43,476 nt of DNA, from assembly GCA_002401775.2 (NCBI GenBank), contig NVUB02000117.1, forward strand, positions 1-43,476. Reading direction: 5' to 3'. The DNA is from Ectothiorhodospiraceae bacterium. Lineage in GTDB: Bacteria; Pseudomonadota; Gammaproteobacteria; SZUA-152. Each line of letters starts with the position of its first letter. Position 1 is the first letter of the stretch. A program made the position numbers and the translations under genes. Below the pieces are notes generated by a model that was not told the DNA's origin, made no database searches, and was given only the letters and a program-made list of their open reading frames with translations. Positions 18,089 to 26,291 of this stretch are shown here, piece after piece.

Positions 18089-19960
18089 TTACTCAGCGCC
18101 CGACAATGCGATACGTTTTTTTGATGTAACATTACGCCATTGCTTTAATTGTTGTTCAATTTCCCCTGAGCTTGAAAACTGTGGTTCAGAATGGCTATAA
18201 CCACCTTCTTCTTCCCATTTATAAATAAGTTTTTTTGCTTTCTCAAATGCTATTTTAAAGGTTTTCGATTCCGAAACAGATTTTTCAAAATATGCCCGTC
18301 CAAAAAAAGTAAAGTCTGTTTCATCACTACATCCAAAAGAAACGTGATCTGGCTTAGAGGCAGTCATAATCATTGTGTACTCATCAGCTAGGTCATCAAT
18401 GAACGTTCCCGAATAACATGCAGAAACCACAATCACTTTCCATTTAATACCAGACTCTTTTAACATATCAGCAAGCTCAGGTGATTTCAGGTCATGTAAA
18501 TAAATACCGCCTAATTTTACTGAAAGTCCGTATTTTTTTGAGCCATGGCTGGTAAGGAATAAAAATAGGATATCTTCATCAACATTCATCTGTTGACCAA
18601 TAAAGCGTAAAGTCCTTTTAAGATTTCCCACTGTCGCCATCGGTATTTCATCGTTAGTTTTTCGATTATTGATCAAGACCATTGATTTACCATCTGTCTC
18701 AAATTGGCTTTTAAATAATTTTTCTGAATACAATGCTTCCTTCATAAAAACATCCTGCCCACCATAACCGCCAAACGAGAGAAAATATAATTCAGGTTGA
18801 TTTGGAATTCCTGGCGCTATCCGGTTAAGCGTTGATGTTAATAATGGGTGTTGTTTTATCAAGCTTTCTTCTACAAAATATTTATCGCGTTTATTTTTCG
18901 AGTTTTTTACGGGTTCGCCATTCACCACCAAAAGTTTTCCATTATCCCACTCGCCTTCATAAGACTGTTTTTTACCCATGGGTTCTTTATATATAAACTT
19001 CCCTATGCCGTGGTAACGCCCACTTTTAAAGTTTCCCTCAAAGCGGTCACCATTTTTATAGGTTATTTTACCTTTCCCTTCATACAAATTATTAACGAAC
19101 TCCCCAACATACTGAACACCACTTCCCTTACTATATGTACCGAAACCGTGAGGCAACCAGTCATCTATTGCGCCTGCATAATGATCTCCATTTTCATATT
19201 CAATCATACCGGGGCCGGCTTGCTGACCTTTCGTAAATTGGCCCCGGTATATTCGGCCCCGACTATCTTTATATACACCATTTCCATCAAATGAGCCCAT
19301 GTGAAAGTTACCGGTATAGTTACTACCATCTACATGACTTAACTGGCCTTTTCCATGAAAAGAATTATTACTAAAGCCACCTTCATAGGTTTCCTTTCCA
19401 AATATTTCGTATTTCCCCTGCCCATGAAAACGCCAATTCTGTATATCGCCAATATAGTGATCCCCGCTTGATAGTGTAACGGTCCCAAATCCCGTCGCTT
19501 TTCCCTCAAAAAAATTTGATTGATATAGGTCACCATCAAAAGTTAAATATTCTCCCTTCCCATGAAAAAGACCATTTAAAAATTCACCGGTATAATATTC
19601 ACCATTACTGCCATTCCACTTTCCTATGCCTTGTTCCAGTCCATTCAAGAACTCACCCTCATAAACATCACCGGTATTACTGGTGAGCTTAGCAACCCCA
19701 CTCATCCGCCCTTTATCGAATGCGCCTTCGTACACATTTCCATTTCGCCACGTGAGCTTTCCTGCTCCCTGAAATAATCCAGATGCAATGGGCCCTTCAT
19801 ACACTGAGCTATCCGGTAGTTCATAGGTAATCCGAGAGTTATCTGGAATCGACAGTGCTTGCGGTATTTTTAGCACCTCGCTCACGGCTGCCTGAGAAAG
19901 TAAAATCGATAAAAATGAAAGACTTAGGAGAATAAAGACATTACTACGTTTAAAAGACAT
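18089..19960 (-). CDS. Exported MORN-repeat protein with C-terminal C13 (legumain/caspase-like) protease domain
   Basis: About 623 residues from ATG 19960 (GGTGG upstream; a GTG at 19972 is less likely). A signal peptide is followed by 13 consecutive MORN repeats of about 23 residues each, from about residue 50 to 345, each with a Y.G.F..G...G.G core. After a charged linker comes a peptidase C13 / caspase-like domain with the catalytic dyad: His472 in FLTSHGS, and Cys515 in VSACYSG. Both sit at the ends of hydrophobic strands, as in clan CD enzymes, and the 43-residue spacing fits. Clan CD proteases often cleave after Asn or Asp. MORN repeats bind lipid or proteins. Its downstream neighbour is a DUF2059-like protein 17 bases away. 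Confidence 0.88.
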   Translation of the reverse strand: MSFKRSNVFILLSLSFLSILLSQAAVSEVLKIPQALSIPDNSRITYELPDSSVYEGPIASGLFQGAGKLTWRNGNVYEGAFDKGRMSGVAKLTSNTGDVYEGEFLNGLEQGIGKWNGSNGEYYTGEFLNGLFHGKGEYLTFDGDLYQSNFFEGKATGFGTVTLSSGDHYIGDIQNWRFHGQGKYEIFGKETYEGGFSNNSFHGKGQLSHVDGSNYTGNFHMGSFDGNGVYKDSRGRIYRGQFTKGQQAGPGMIEYENGDHYAGAIDDWLPHGFGTYSKGSGVQYVGEFVNNLYEGKGKITYKNGDRFEGNFKSGRYHGIGKFIYKEPMGKKQSYEGEWDNGKLLVVNGEPVKNSKNKRDKYFVEESLIKQHPLLTSTLNRIAPGIPNQPELYFLSFGGYGGQDVFMKEALYSEKLFKSQFETDGKSMVLINNRKTNDEIPMATVGNLKRTLRFIGQQMNVDEDILFLFLTSHGSKKYGLSVKLGGIYLHDLKSPELADMLKESGIKWKVIVVSACYSGTFIDDLADEYTMIMTASKPDHVSFGCSDETDFTFFGRAYFEKSVSESKTFKIAFEKAKKLIYKWEEEGGYSHSEPQFSSSGEIEQQLKQWRNVTSKKRIALSGAE

Positions 19961-19990
19961 ATTTATAACCACCGAATATGTAAGTTTTGT

Positions 19991-20054
19991 TGATATCAGT
20001 ATACCGTGCTATCAATGCTTGCATGTACTGTAATAACCGCTATCATTGATATCA
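19991..20054. promoter_or_regulatory. Paired TGATATCA palindromes upstream of the FitAB-type module
   Basis: Perfect palindrome TGATATCA at 19991-19998 and again at 20047-20054, the second 24 bases before the antitoxin start. RHH antitoxins of this family autorepress through short palindromes, so these are likely operator sites. The first copy also lies near the MORN-C13 start on the other strand. Confidence 0.4.
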
Positions 20055-20078
20055 TACTGACATTATTGGAGTAACAGC

Positions 20079-20300
20079 ATGACGCGCCTGCTCGTAAGAG
20101 ACCTCGACCCTGAAATCAACCTGGCCCTGAAACGGCAGGCAGCAAAACACGGCCGCAGTGCTGAGGCGGAGCACCGGGAAATACTCAAACACGCCTTATT
20201 GGGCCCTAAAAAGAAATCATTCGCCCTGGTGCTTGCTTCAATGCCGAATGTGGGTGACGACAAAGATTTCGAACGTATCGATGACTCAGATTTCAAGTAA
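20079..20300 (+). CDS. fitA: FitA-like ribbon-helix-helix antitoxin
   Basis: 73 residues. The opening LLVRDLDPEINLALKRQAAK, then HGRSAEAEHREILKHALL, is the characteristic FitA/VapB RHH signature (strand, then two helices with GRSxEAEHREIL). The C-terminal half, with its aromatic and acidic residues, is the usual toxin-binding tail. The antitoxin binds its own promoter, probably at the TGATATCA palindromes. The stop lies 11 bases before the PIN-domain toxin. Confidence 0.9.
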   Translation: MTRLLVRDLDPEINLALKRQAAKHGRSAEAEHREILKHALLGPKKKSFALVLASMPNVGDDKDFERIDDSDFK

Positions 20301-20311
20301 AGAGGCCAACA

Positions 20312-20737
20312 GTGTATTTAATTGATACCAATGTGCTTAGTGAAATCCGAAAAAACCAAAAGGCTAACAAAGGTGTCAGAGATTTCTTTGAATCCATCGC
20401 AAATGAAACATCCGACGAGCAACGTCTTTTTATATCCGTTGTCACTATCGGAGAATTGAGGCGAGGAATTGAATTAATCAAACATAGAGGTGATACACCG
20501 CAAGCCGACCGACTTGAAAAATGGCTGCGCGTTATTCTGGATGAGTACCGGGATAACATACTGGAGATCGATGACGACACAGCACAGCTCTGGGGGAAAT
20601 TACGAGTGCCGCATCCTGGAAATGCCATAGACAAGTTTATAGCCGCAACTGCGTTAATACATGGCCTGACTGTAGTCACCCGAAACAATAAAGACTTTAT
20701 AAAAACAGGAGTTCCGGTGCTCAATCCTTTTGTATAA
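20312..20737 (+). CDS. fitB: FitB/VapC PIN-domain ribonuclease toxin
   Basis: 141 residues from GTG 20312. The acidic PIN-domain residues are present: Asp5 in LIDTNVLSE, Glu48 in IGELRRG, Asp107 in AIDKFIAATAL, and Asp128 in TRNNKDF, so the metal site appears intact. The closing NPF motif is typical of FitB-type toxins, which cleave RNA and are held in check by FitA. The gap to pbpC is only 20 bases and shows no promoter or terminator, so pbpC may be read from the module's promoter. Confidence 0.92.
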   Translation: MYLIDTNVLSEIRKNQKANKGVRDFFESIANETSDEQRLFISVVTIGELRRGIELIKHRGDTPQADRLEKWLRVILDEYRDNILEIDDDTAQLWGKLRVPHPGNAIDKFIAATALIHGLTVVTRNNKDFIKTGVPVLNPFV

Positions 20738-20757
20738 ATGAAAATTTCAAAGCCACT

Positions 20758-23202
20758 ATGACAATATTCCAGCGCGTATTTTCGCGCAGCATTAAACCGG
20801 GGCTAGTACTCCTCTTTTTCGCTATTTCAGCCTTGGCCATAACCGCCTTTTCTCGAGCGACGCTGGAGGCACCTTTCCCGACGCTACTTATTAATGACCG
20901 ACATGGCAAATTTCTAGCGGAGATTAGCCAAAACGAAGACCGTGGTTACGGTTTTTGGCCATTAAAGCAGTTACCACCCCGGGTGATTGCTGCCACACTC
21001 GCCATTGAAGATCGCCGTTTTTGGATGCACCCCGGTGTCGACCCTTTAGCCGTAGGCCGTGCATTATGGCAAAACCTTAACAGTAGCCAGCGTGTGTCTG
21101 GCGCTTCCACCATTGCCATGCAATTGGCACGAATGCAGGCTCCGGCAGCACGAAATTATTTCAACAAGCTGATAGAAACGGCCACGGCCCTGGCCCTGAC
21201 TCTCCGCTATGGCAGAGAACAAGTGCTCAGCCATTATTTACGGCTTGTACCCTATGGCAATAATATCCACGGCATTGCCTATGCCGCCCGTCGCTACCTG
21301 AATAAACCCGTCGACGATATGAGCTGGGCAGAAATAGCCTTTTTGTCCGCCATTCCACAATCACCCGGCCGCATGAACCTCTACACCTATAAAGGCCGTG
21401 GACGAGCAATCACGAGGGGAAAACGTATACTGGCGCAACTACGTAAACAAGCCGTTATCTCAGAAGCCGAGTACCCTCTGGCACTGCGACAAATAGAAAA
21501 TATTCAGGTACCGAGACGTCAACAGCGACCCAACGACGCCCTCCATGCCATTCTCAAAATGGAACATTCACTCAAACAATCACTCAAACAATCGCCACAA
21601 AACACATCACAACAAACCACTCAAACCGTGTTCACCAGCAGCCTTGATCTCAACATTCAAGACAGACTAACGACCATTAGCCGCACCCTGCTGGCACAGT
21701 GGAGGAAAAACGGCGCAGGAAACGCCGCACTCATCGTCATCGACCGCACCGATAATTCGGTATTATCCTGGATAGGCTCAAGCGACTATTTTGATCCAGC
21801 ACACAGCGGTGCCATCGACTACACCCGCGTCAAACGGTCTTCCGGCAGCACACTCAAACCCTTCATATATGCCCTGGGCTTGGACCGGGGTGACATCAAT
21901 GCGACGACACTACTGGCCGATATTCCTGCCTCCGGTCTGGCATTACGCAACTCAGACATGCGCCACCTTGGGCCACTATTACCACGCCAGGCCCTCGCCA
22001 ACTCGCGTAATGTACCATTAGCACAAGTTGTCGAACGCATCGGTCTGAACACCGCTTACACCTTTTTAGGTAATCTGAACCTGCACCAGTCAACGCTGCC
22101 TGCACAACACTATGGACTTGGCATCGCCCTTGGCGGGCTCCCGGTCACACTGGAAGAGCTGGTCACCGCCTATGCCTCATTGGCGAATGACGGCGTACTA
22201 AAAGAACTACGCTGGTTCAAAAATCAACCCACCAGCAAAGGCAAACGCATATTGTCTGAATCCACAGCACGACAAATCACACTCTTCTTATCCGACCCCA
22301 CCGCCCGACTACCGAGTTTCCCACGCATGGGCAGTACGGAATATCCATTTCCCGTTGCCGTAAAAACAGGCACTTCACAAGCCTATCGAGATGCCTGGAC
22401 CATTGCCTACTCTCAACGCTATCTCGTTGGCGTATGGGTCGGTGACCCGGATAATCAACCCATGTACAAACTCAGTGGCGCAGGAAGCGCCGCCGTATTA
22501 GTTCAGAAAGTAATGCTATCGCTGCACGACAAACAACGCCACGGCCAAGACGACCTCAGTTTCCCCACTCCCGAAGGCTATGTGAAAGTAGCACTGTGCG
22601 CCAACAGCGGAAAACGAGCCAGTAAACAGTGTAATCGACACTTTGAAGAATGGCTGAAACCAGAGCACATACCCAACCAACAAGACCAAGGCATACGCCG
22701 CATCATGGTCGACAAACGAAGCGGCGAAAAAGCCACCGAAAAAACACCACAGGAATTTCGACAACTCCACACAGTACTAGACCTACCACCGCGATATGCC
22801 GTATGGGCTTCACAACAAGCCGGGCTAAACGCCACAAATTTTAACAACGAGCGCATTACAAAAAACGGCAGTCACAACAAAATCACACCCTACAAGCTAA
22901 ACCAGCAAGTCGATATGCAACAAAATAGGCAACCAATAGAATTGGAAATTCTATCACCAAAAGATGGCGTCCACTTTATATCAAACCCGGAAATACCATC
23001 CACAAGCTCCAGCATTGAACTCAGCGTACAAGTCAGCCCCGCCGTAAAACAGATCACCTGGTATGTAAACGGCAAACCCTACAAAAACGCAGACTACCCC
23101 TACAACGTCCGCCTGCCACTCACCAGCGGCAAACACATCATTCAGGCAGCCATACCCCTCACCGACGAGCGATCAAAAAAAGTCGTCATATTTGTTGAGT
23201 AG
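20758..23202 (+). CDS. pbpC: Penicillin-binding protein 1C (glycosyltransferase/transpeptidase)
   Basis: 814 residues. One N-terminal membrane anchor (around residues 15-35) is followed by a GT51 glycosyltransferase domain (AIEDRRFWMHPGVDPLAVGR, then GASTIAMQLARM). The transpeptidase domain has SxxK at Ser364-Lys367 (SSGSTLKPF), an SRN motif (ANSRNVPLAQ) and KTGTS at 536-540. A C-terminal BiPBP_C-like beta domain (IELEILSPKDGVHF and on) closes the protein. PbpC normally partners bacterial macroglobulin to repair peptidoglycan after attack. A 12-base in-frame duplication (21568-21591) sits in a Gln/Ser-rich linker between domains. Confidence 0.95.
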   Translation: MTIFQRVFSRSIKPGLVLLFFAISALAITAFSRATLEAPFPTLLINDRHGKFLAEISQNEDRGYGFWPLKQLPPRVIAATLAIEDRRFWMHPGVDPLAVGRALWQNLNSSQRVSGASTIAMQLARMQAPAARNYFNKLIETATALALTLRYGREQVLSHYLRLVPYGNNIHGIAYAARRYLNKPVDDMSWAEIAFLSAIPQSPGRMNLYTYKGRGRAITRGKRILAQLRKQAVISEAEYPLALRQIENIQVPRRQQRPNDALHAILKMEHSLKQSLKQSPQNTSQQTTQTVFTSSLDLNIQDRLTTISRTLLAQWRKNGAGNAALIVIDRTDNSVLSWIGSSDYFDPAHSGAIDYTRVKRSSGSTLKPFIYALGLDRGDINATTLLADIPASGLALRNSDMRHLGPLLPRQALANSRNVPLAQVVERIGLNTAYTFLGNLNLHQSTLPAQHYGLGIALGGLPVTLEELVTAYASLANDGVLKELRWFKNQPTSKGKRILSESTARQITLFLSDPTARLPSFPRMGSTEYPFPVAVKTGTSQAYRDAWTIAYSQRYLVGVWVGDPDNQPMYKLSGAGSAAVLVQKVMLSLHDKQRHGQDDLSFPTPEGYVKVALCANSGKRASKQCNRHFEEWLKPEHIPNQQDQGIRRIMVDKRSGEKATEKTPQEFRQLHTVLDLPPRYAVWASQQAGLNATNFNNERITKNGSHNKITPYKLNQQVDMQQNRQPIELEILSPKDGVHFISNPEIPSTSSSIELSVQVSPAVKQITWYVNGKPYKNADYPYNVRLPLTSGKHIIQAAIPLTDERSKKVVIFVE

Positions 23203-23298
23203 TCATCATAGGGATAGTGGTATTTTTGAATTGAATTTCTAGCATCCATACCGTTATTAGCACCATCACCGGTTAGCAACACCCCAAAAAAACGACCA

Positions 23299-23333
23299 GA
23301 AGTTGTACTCCGGGTCACACGAAGTACAACTTC
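23299..23333. terminator. 11-bp perfect-stem hairpin after pbpC
   Basis: GAAGTTGTACT and AGTACAACTTC form a perfect 11-base stem around a 13-base loop, about 100 bases after the pbpC stop. No T-run follows, so it may be an imperfect terminator, an RNA-stabilising hairpin or a protein site. Confidence 0.4.
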
Positions 23334-23543
23334 AGGTTGGGCAATTCGGGTACCCGATTAGGAAAGCGGCGGCAGTAGACAGAAACGAATTCTACAGTCA
23401 CGAAGATGTATATCAGCATGAAAAGGCACATTAAAGTGAGCTTTTATAACGACCACCCTGTCGGATAATTACTGGTATTTTGTACCATTCACCGACCAGA
23501 GGAATACGAGGGAAGCTCATTTAGCAACTTCACTTAAATACGT

Positions 23544-23565
23544 TATATTGTAAAAATACAATATA
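23544..23565. promoter_or_regulatory. 9-bp perfect AT-rich inverted repeat
   Basis: TATATTGTA-AAAA-TACAATATA. The TTGTA/TACAA arms resemble operators of RelE/HigA-type systems, but it lies about 260 bases before the toxin start, so the link is unproven. Confidence 0.3.
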
Positions 23566-23827
23566 TTCAATGACTTATGACGTGGCTTTGAATGTATTTA
23601 AACGGGGTAACCGAGCATGCGCGATTTACAACTGTTATACATTTCAGGAAGGCCACTTTAGGCCGTGAGTCGGAAACTCCTTATAGAAATGCATGATAAG
23701 ATCAAAAGATATAATATATAAATGGATATGAGGCTAAATTCCTGCCGTTATACCAATACCTACAGCGAACTCCAATATATTGATTCAAGAAAGTCTTTAA
23801 ATCGTCGATTATATGGAATATGATATA

Positions 23828-24214
23828 ATGCATATAGATGTTCATCAGCACGCTAAACAAGATTTAAGTCAATTGTGGACTGATAACCCTAAAGCTGCGG
23901 CATCAGTTGAGGTCGTCTTGGAACAACTAGCAGCAGATCCCAAGGTTATTGACAAGCTTACAACCCACGGTGATAACACAGTGGGTAAAAACCTGATTAA
24001 TGTAAAGAGTTGGCAAAGAGTTCGTGGAATAGCCGATTTGTGGCGGTTTCGTATATTAGAGACCCCGGCAACCACATATAGAATTATTTATGGATACCAT
24101 TGGCAGACAAGACAACTTTGTGTATTTGCAGTAGTAGAGAAGGAGACTTACGATTATGACAATCTTGAAAGCAGTATCAACAAAAGAATCCTTGCCGATT
24201 GGCGAGATCTCTAG
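23828..24214 (+). CDS. RelE/HigB-type toxin of a three-gene operon
   Basis: About 128 residues from ATG 23828 (a GGA lies upstream; ATG 23813 would add five residues). The RelE/ParE fold is suggested by the opening helix HAKQDLSQLW, the strand motif GIADLWRFRI, and TTYRIIYGYHWQTRQLCVFAVV with a closing basic helix. Such toxins cleave mRNA on ribosomes; the basic and aromatic residues needed (Arg, Tyr, Trp in the strands) are present. The stop lies 59 bases inside the antitoxin gene, in another frame. Toxin-first order matches HigBA systems. Confidence 0.8.
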   Translation: MHIDVHQHAKQDLSQLWTDNPKAAASVEVVLEQLAADPKVIDKLTTHGDNTVGKNLINVKSWQRVRGIADLWRFRILETPATTYRIIYGYHWQTRQLCVFAVVEKETYDYDNLESSINKRILADWRDL

Positions 24215-24614
24215 TCCTTCTACATCAAGAGGAAATGTAACTTTTGGTGAGTTTACAGCCCAACGTCCTATTCCGCTCCCTAATACCGTAAGCCTTGAGT
24301 CACTTCTGCAGGAGAGTGAGGCAGATCCAATAAAAGCGAAGTATTTATCGGAGGCGCGAAAAGAGTTATCGGGCGCACTTTATGAGGAAGAACCAAAAAC
24401 ATTGAGTGTATTACGCTTAGCGGCGGGCTTTTCACAGGTGCAATTGGCAAAATTAGTCGGAACTAGTCAGCCGCATTTAGCGCGCATTGAACAAGGAAAG
24501 AATGACCCTGGAACAGATATGATTGCCAGAATCGCAAAAGCACTTGATTTGAATGATAGTGATGTATTTCAAGCAATTCGAAATCAACTTAAGACGATAG
24601 AGGTCTCTAAGTGA
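24156..24614 (+). CDS. HigA-type XRE antitoxin
   Basis: 152 residues. A 70-residue disordered N-terminal part likely wraps the toxin. The C-terminal HTH domain (LSVLRLAAGFSQVQLAKLVG, then TSQPHLARIEQGKNDPGTDM) is typical of XRE antitoxins. It overlaps the toxin by 59 bases, and its stop overlaps the start of the next gene (GTGA at 24611-24614), so three genes are translated from one message. Confidence 0.88.
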   Translation: MTILKAVSTKESLPIGEISSPSTSRGNVTFGEFTAQRPIPLPNTVSLESLLQESEADPIKAKYLSEARKELSGALYEEEPKTLSVLRLAAGFSQVQLAKLVGTSQPHLARIEQGKNDPGTDMIARIAKALDLNDSDVFQAIRNQLKTIEVSK

Positions 24615-25045
24615 ACCTATCGAGAATAATTATCTCACAATTTTGTGATGATATACGCCAAGAAGCTGGCAACAAGTATTCTCTAATGGGTTGCTATGGC
24701 AATGAACTCTTGGTTGAAAAATTTCCTGTTCTGCTTCCAAAGCTATGTGTTCAAGTTCGTGTCATTACCCCGATAGATAAGCCATTTTCTAAGCTGATTA
24801 TACGGGCGGTAATGGATAGTGACATTATGGCTGAAATGAATATAATATCCGGCGAAACAACACCACAAATCCCAAGCGGCATAGACGATTCTGTTCGCAC
24901 TGAATTAAGCGTAATGATGACCTTTTCTCCCTTACCAATTACTGAGCCAAGTAAATTACGTATTGAAGCCGAAGCAGATAATGAAATACTCTGCGGAGGA
25001 TTTTTATTATTTGGAGAGTCCTCACCAAACAATCACTCTACATAG
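24611..25045 (+). CDS. DUF6941-like protein, third gene of the toxin-antitoxin operon
   Basis: 144 residues. The opening IIISQFCDDIRQEAGNKYSL, then MGCYGNELLV, fits the DUF6941 family as I recall it (SLIG.Y-type strand). The C-terminal part reads as a beta sandwich. The role is unknown. It starts with GTG inside the antitoxin stop (4-base overlap). That coupling is tighter than chance proximity and suggests it travels with the toxin-antitoxin pair. Confidence 0.7.
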   Translation: MNLSRIIISQFCDDIRQEAGNKYSLMGCYGNELLVEKFPVLLPKLCVQVRVITPIDKPFSKLIIRAVMDSDIMAEMNIISGETTPQIPSGIDDSVRTELSVMMTFSPLPITEPSKLRIEAEADNEILCGGFLLFGESSPNNHST

Positions 25046-25048
25046 TAG

Positions 25049-25159
25049 TAATCGGGAGTAATCGGAGGAGTAATCGGGGACAGACCACGTTTAAAGTAAT
25101 CGGGGACAGACCACGTTTAAAACTGAGAAAACATTGAAAACGTGGTCTGTCCCCGATTA
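25049..25159. repeat. REPIN-like cluster: two direct and one inverted copy of TAATCGGGGACAGACCACGT
   Basis: A 25-base unit beginning TAATCGGGGACAG and ending ACGTTTAAA is present at 25071-25095 and again, perfectly, at 25097-25121. Its inverted complement occupies 25138-25159. Partial TAATCGG stutters precede them from 25049. The inverted pair can fold into a long hairpin between two convergent genes and so probably serves as a two-way terminator. The unit resembles REP/REPIN repeats mobilised by RAYT transposases; no RAYT is in the window. Confidence 0.75.
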
Positions 25160-25169
25160 ACCCTCTGAA

Positions 25170-26291
25170 TCATCTATCTTCAATGGGAATGTAATTCTTG
25201 GGATCAGGCCCAATATAATATGCGTTTGGGCGTATTAACTTATTATTTTTTCGTTGTTCTATAATGTGTGCGGCCCACCCACTGAGTCTTGAACAAACGA
25301 ATACAGGGGTGAATAGGGCTACTTGAATGTTCATTAAGTGATATGCCACGGCTGAATAGAAATCGAGGTTAGGAAAAAGCTTTTTCTTATCCCACATTAC
25401 TTTCTCTATATTTTCTGCAACGGGCATGTAATGTGAGTCTCCCGTTGTCATACTCAAGGTTTGAGCACACTGTTTCATTATGGGTGATCGAGGGTCGTTT
25501 TTTTTGTATACTCTGTGGCCAAATCCCATTATGACCTGTTTCTTTTCTAAGGCGTCTTTAATTCCCTTCTCTGCCTCGTCCGGCGTTTGAAATTTCTCCA
25601 ACAGTTCCATCGTTGCTTCATTGGCCCCTCCATGTAATGGGCCCCGTAATGTTCCTATGGCGGCACAGACTGCTGAATTAAAATCACTTAATGTCGATGC
25701 AGTGACGCGAGCAGCGAAGGTAGAGGCGTTAAATTCATGTTCTGCATAAAGTATCAGGGATTTATTGAGTATGGCTTTATGGTTTATATCCGCTGGTTCA
25801 TTATGTAACAACTGCAAAAAATAACCCGCGAGGCTATTATCCTTCACATCAGTAATCACTTCTTTTCCGGAGCGGTGGTAGTGATACCAATAGAATAAAA
25901 TGGAAGGAAGTATTGCGAGCAGGCGTTCGCTGATTTCATTCTGATTATTGTTATAAGTCTCAGGTTCAAGACAACCCAGTACAGATACGCCTGTACGTAG
26001 AACATCCATGGGGTGTGAGTTGGCGGGTAGATGTTGCAATATGGTTTTTATATCAGTCGGTAAATAACGTTTTTCTCGCAAGCGTTCTCGAAATTCACAA
26101 AGTTTTCCTTTATCAGGGAGTGTTTTATACAACAACAAAAAGCAGACTTCTTCAAAGCTCGCATGTTGTGCCAGGTCCTCAATAGCATAACCTCGATACC
26201 TTAATCCAACGCCTTCTTTTCCTACTGTGCTAATACTGGTTTCACCCGCATTAATTCCAGCCAGTCCTGCATTCAGTGATTTATGACTCAT
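25170..26291 (-). CDS. prpC: 2-methylcitrate synthase
   Basis: 373 residues, the size of type II-like citrate synthase PrpC. It condenses propionyl-CoA with oxaloacetate. Hallmarks are SLNAGLAGINAGETSIS at the start, VGLRYRGYAIEDLA, and the catalytic His in GPLHGGANEA, His in MGFGHRVYK and Asp in FPNLDFYSAVAY. The opening GLAGINAGET sequence favours PrpC over the TCA-cycle enzyme. It overlaps aacS by 4 bases (26288-26291) and is the last gene of the minus operon. Its methylcitrate partners PrpB and PrpD are fused and lie in the divergent operon. Confidence 0.9.
   Translation of the reverse strand: MSHKSLNAGLAGINAGETSISTVGKEGVGLRYRGYAIEDLAQHASFEEVCFLLLYKTLPDKGKLCEFRERLREKRYLPTDIKTILQHLPANSHPMDVLRTGVSVLGCLEPETYNNNQNEISERLLAILPSILFYWYHYHRSGKEVITDVKDNSLAGYFLQLLHNEPADINHKAILNKSLILYAEHEFNASTFAARVTASTLSDFNSAVCAAIGTLRGPLHGGANEATMELLEKFQTPDEAEKGIKDALEKKQVIMGFGHRVYKKNDPRSPIMKQCAQTLSMTTGDSHYMPVAENIEKVMWDKKKLFPNLDFYSAVAYHLMNIQVALFTPVFVCSRLSGWAAHIIEQRKNNKLIRPNAYYIGPDPKNYIPIEDR

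Larger units (their letters stand above)
23203..23827. other. Gene-poor 625-base gap after pbpC with two hairpins
   Basis: No coding region is supported on either strand. Two clean inverted repeats stand out and are listed separately. The stretch is AT-rich at its right end, with TATAAT-like strings near 23710-23720 that could serve the toxin operon. The remainder may be decayed sequence; I could not match it to a family. Confidence 0.4.

Noticed and set aside
18848-19294. Plus-strand 148-codon frame opposite the MORN repeats
   Set aside because: Antisense shadow of the repetitive MORN region; no start signal or domain.
23544-23565. AT-rich inverted repeat considered as the operator of the toxin-antitoxin operon
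   Set aside because: Too far upstream (about 260 bases) to assign with any confidence; kept only as a low-confidence site.
25049-25159. Tandem TAATCGGGGACAG units considered as a CRISPR array
   Set aside because: The two direct copies are separated by one base, not by a spacer, and the third is inverted.
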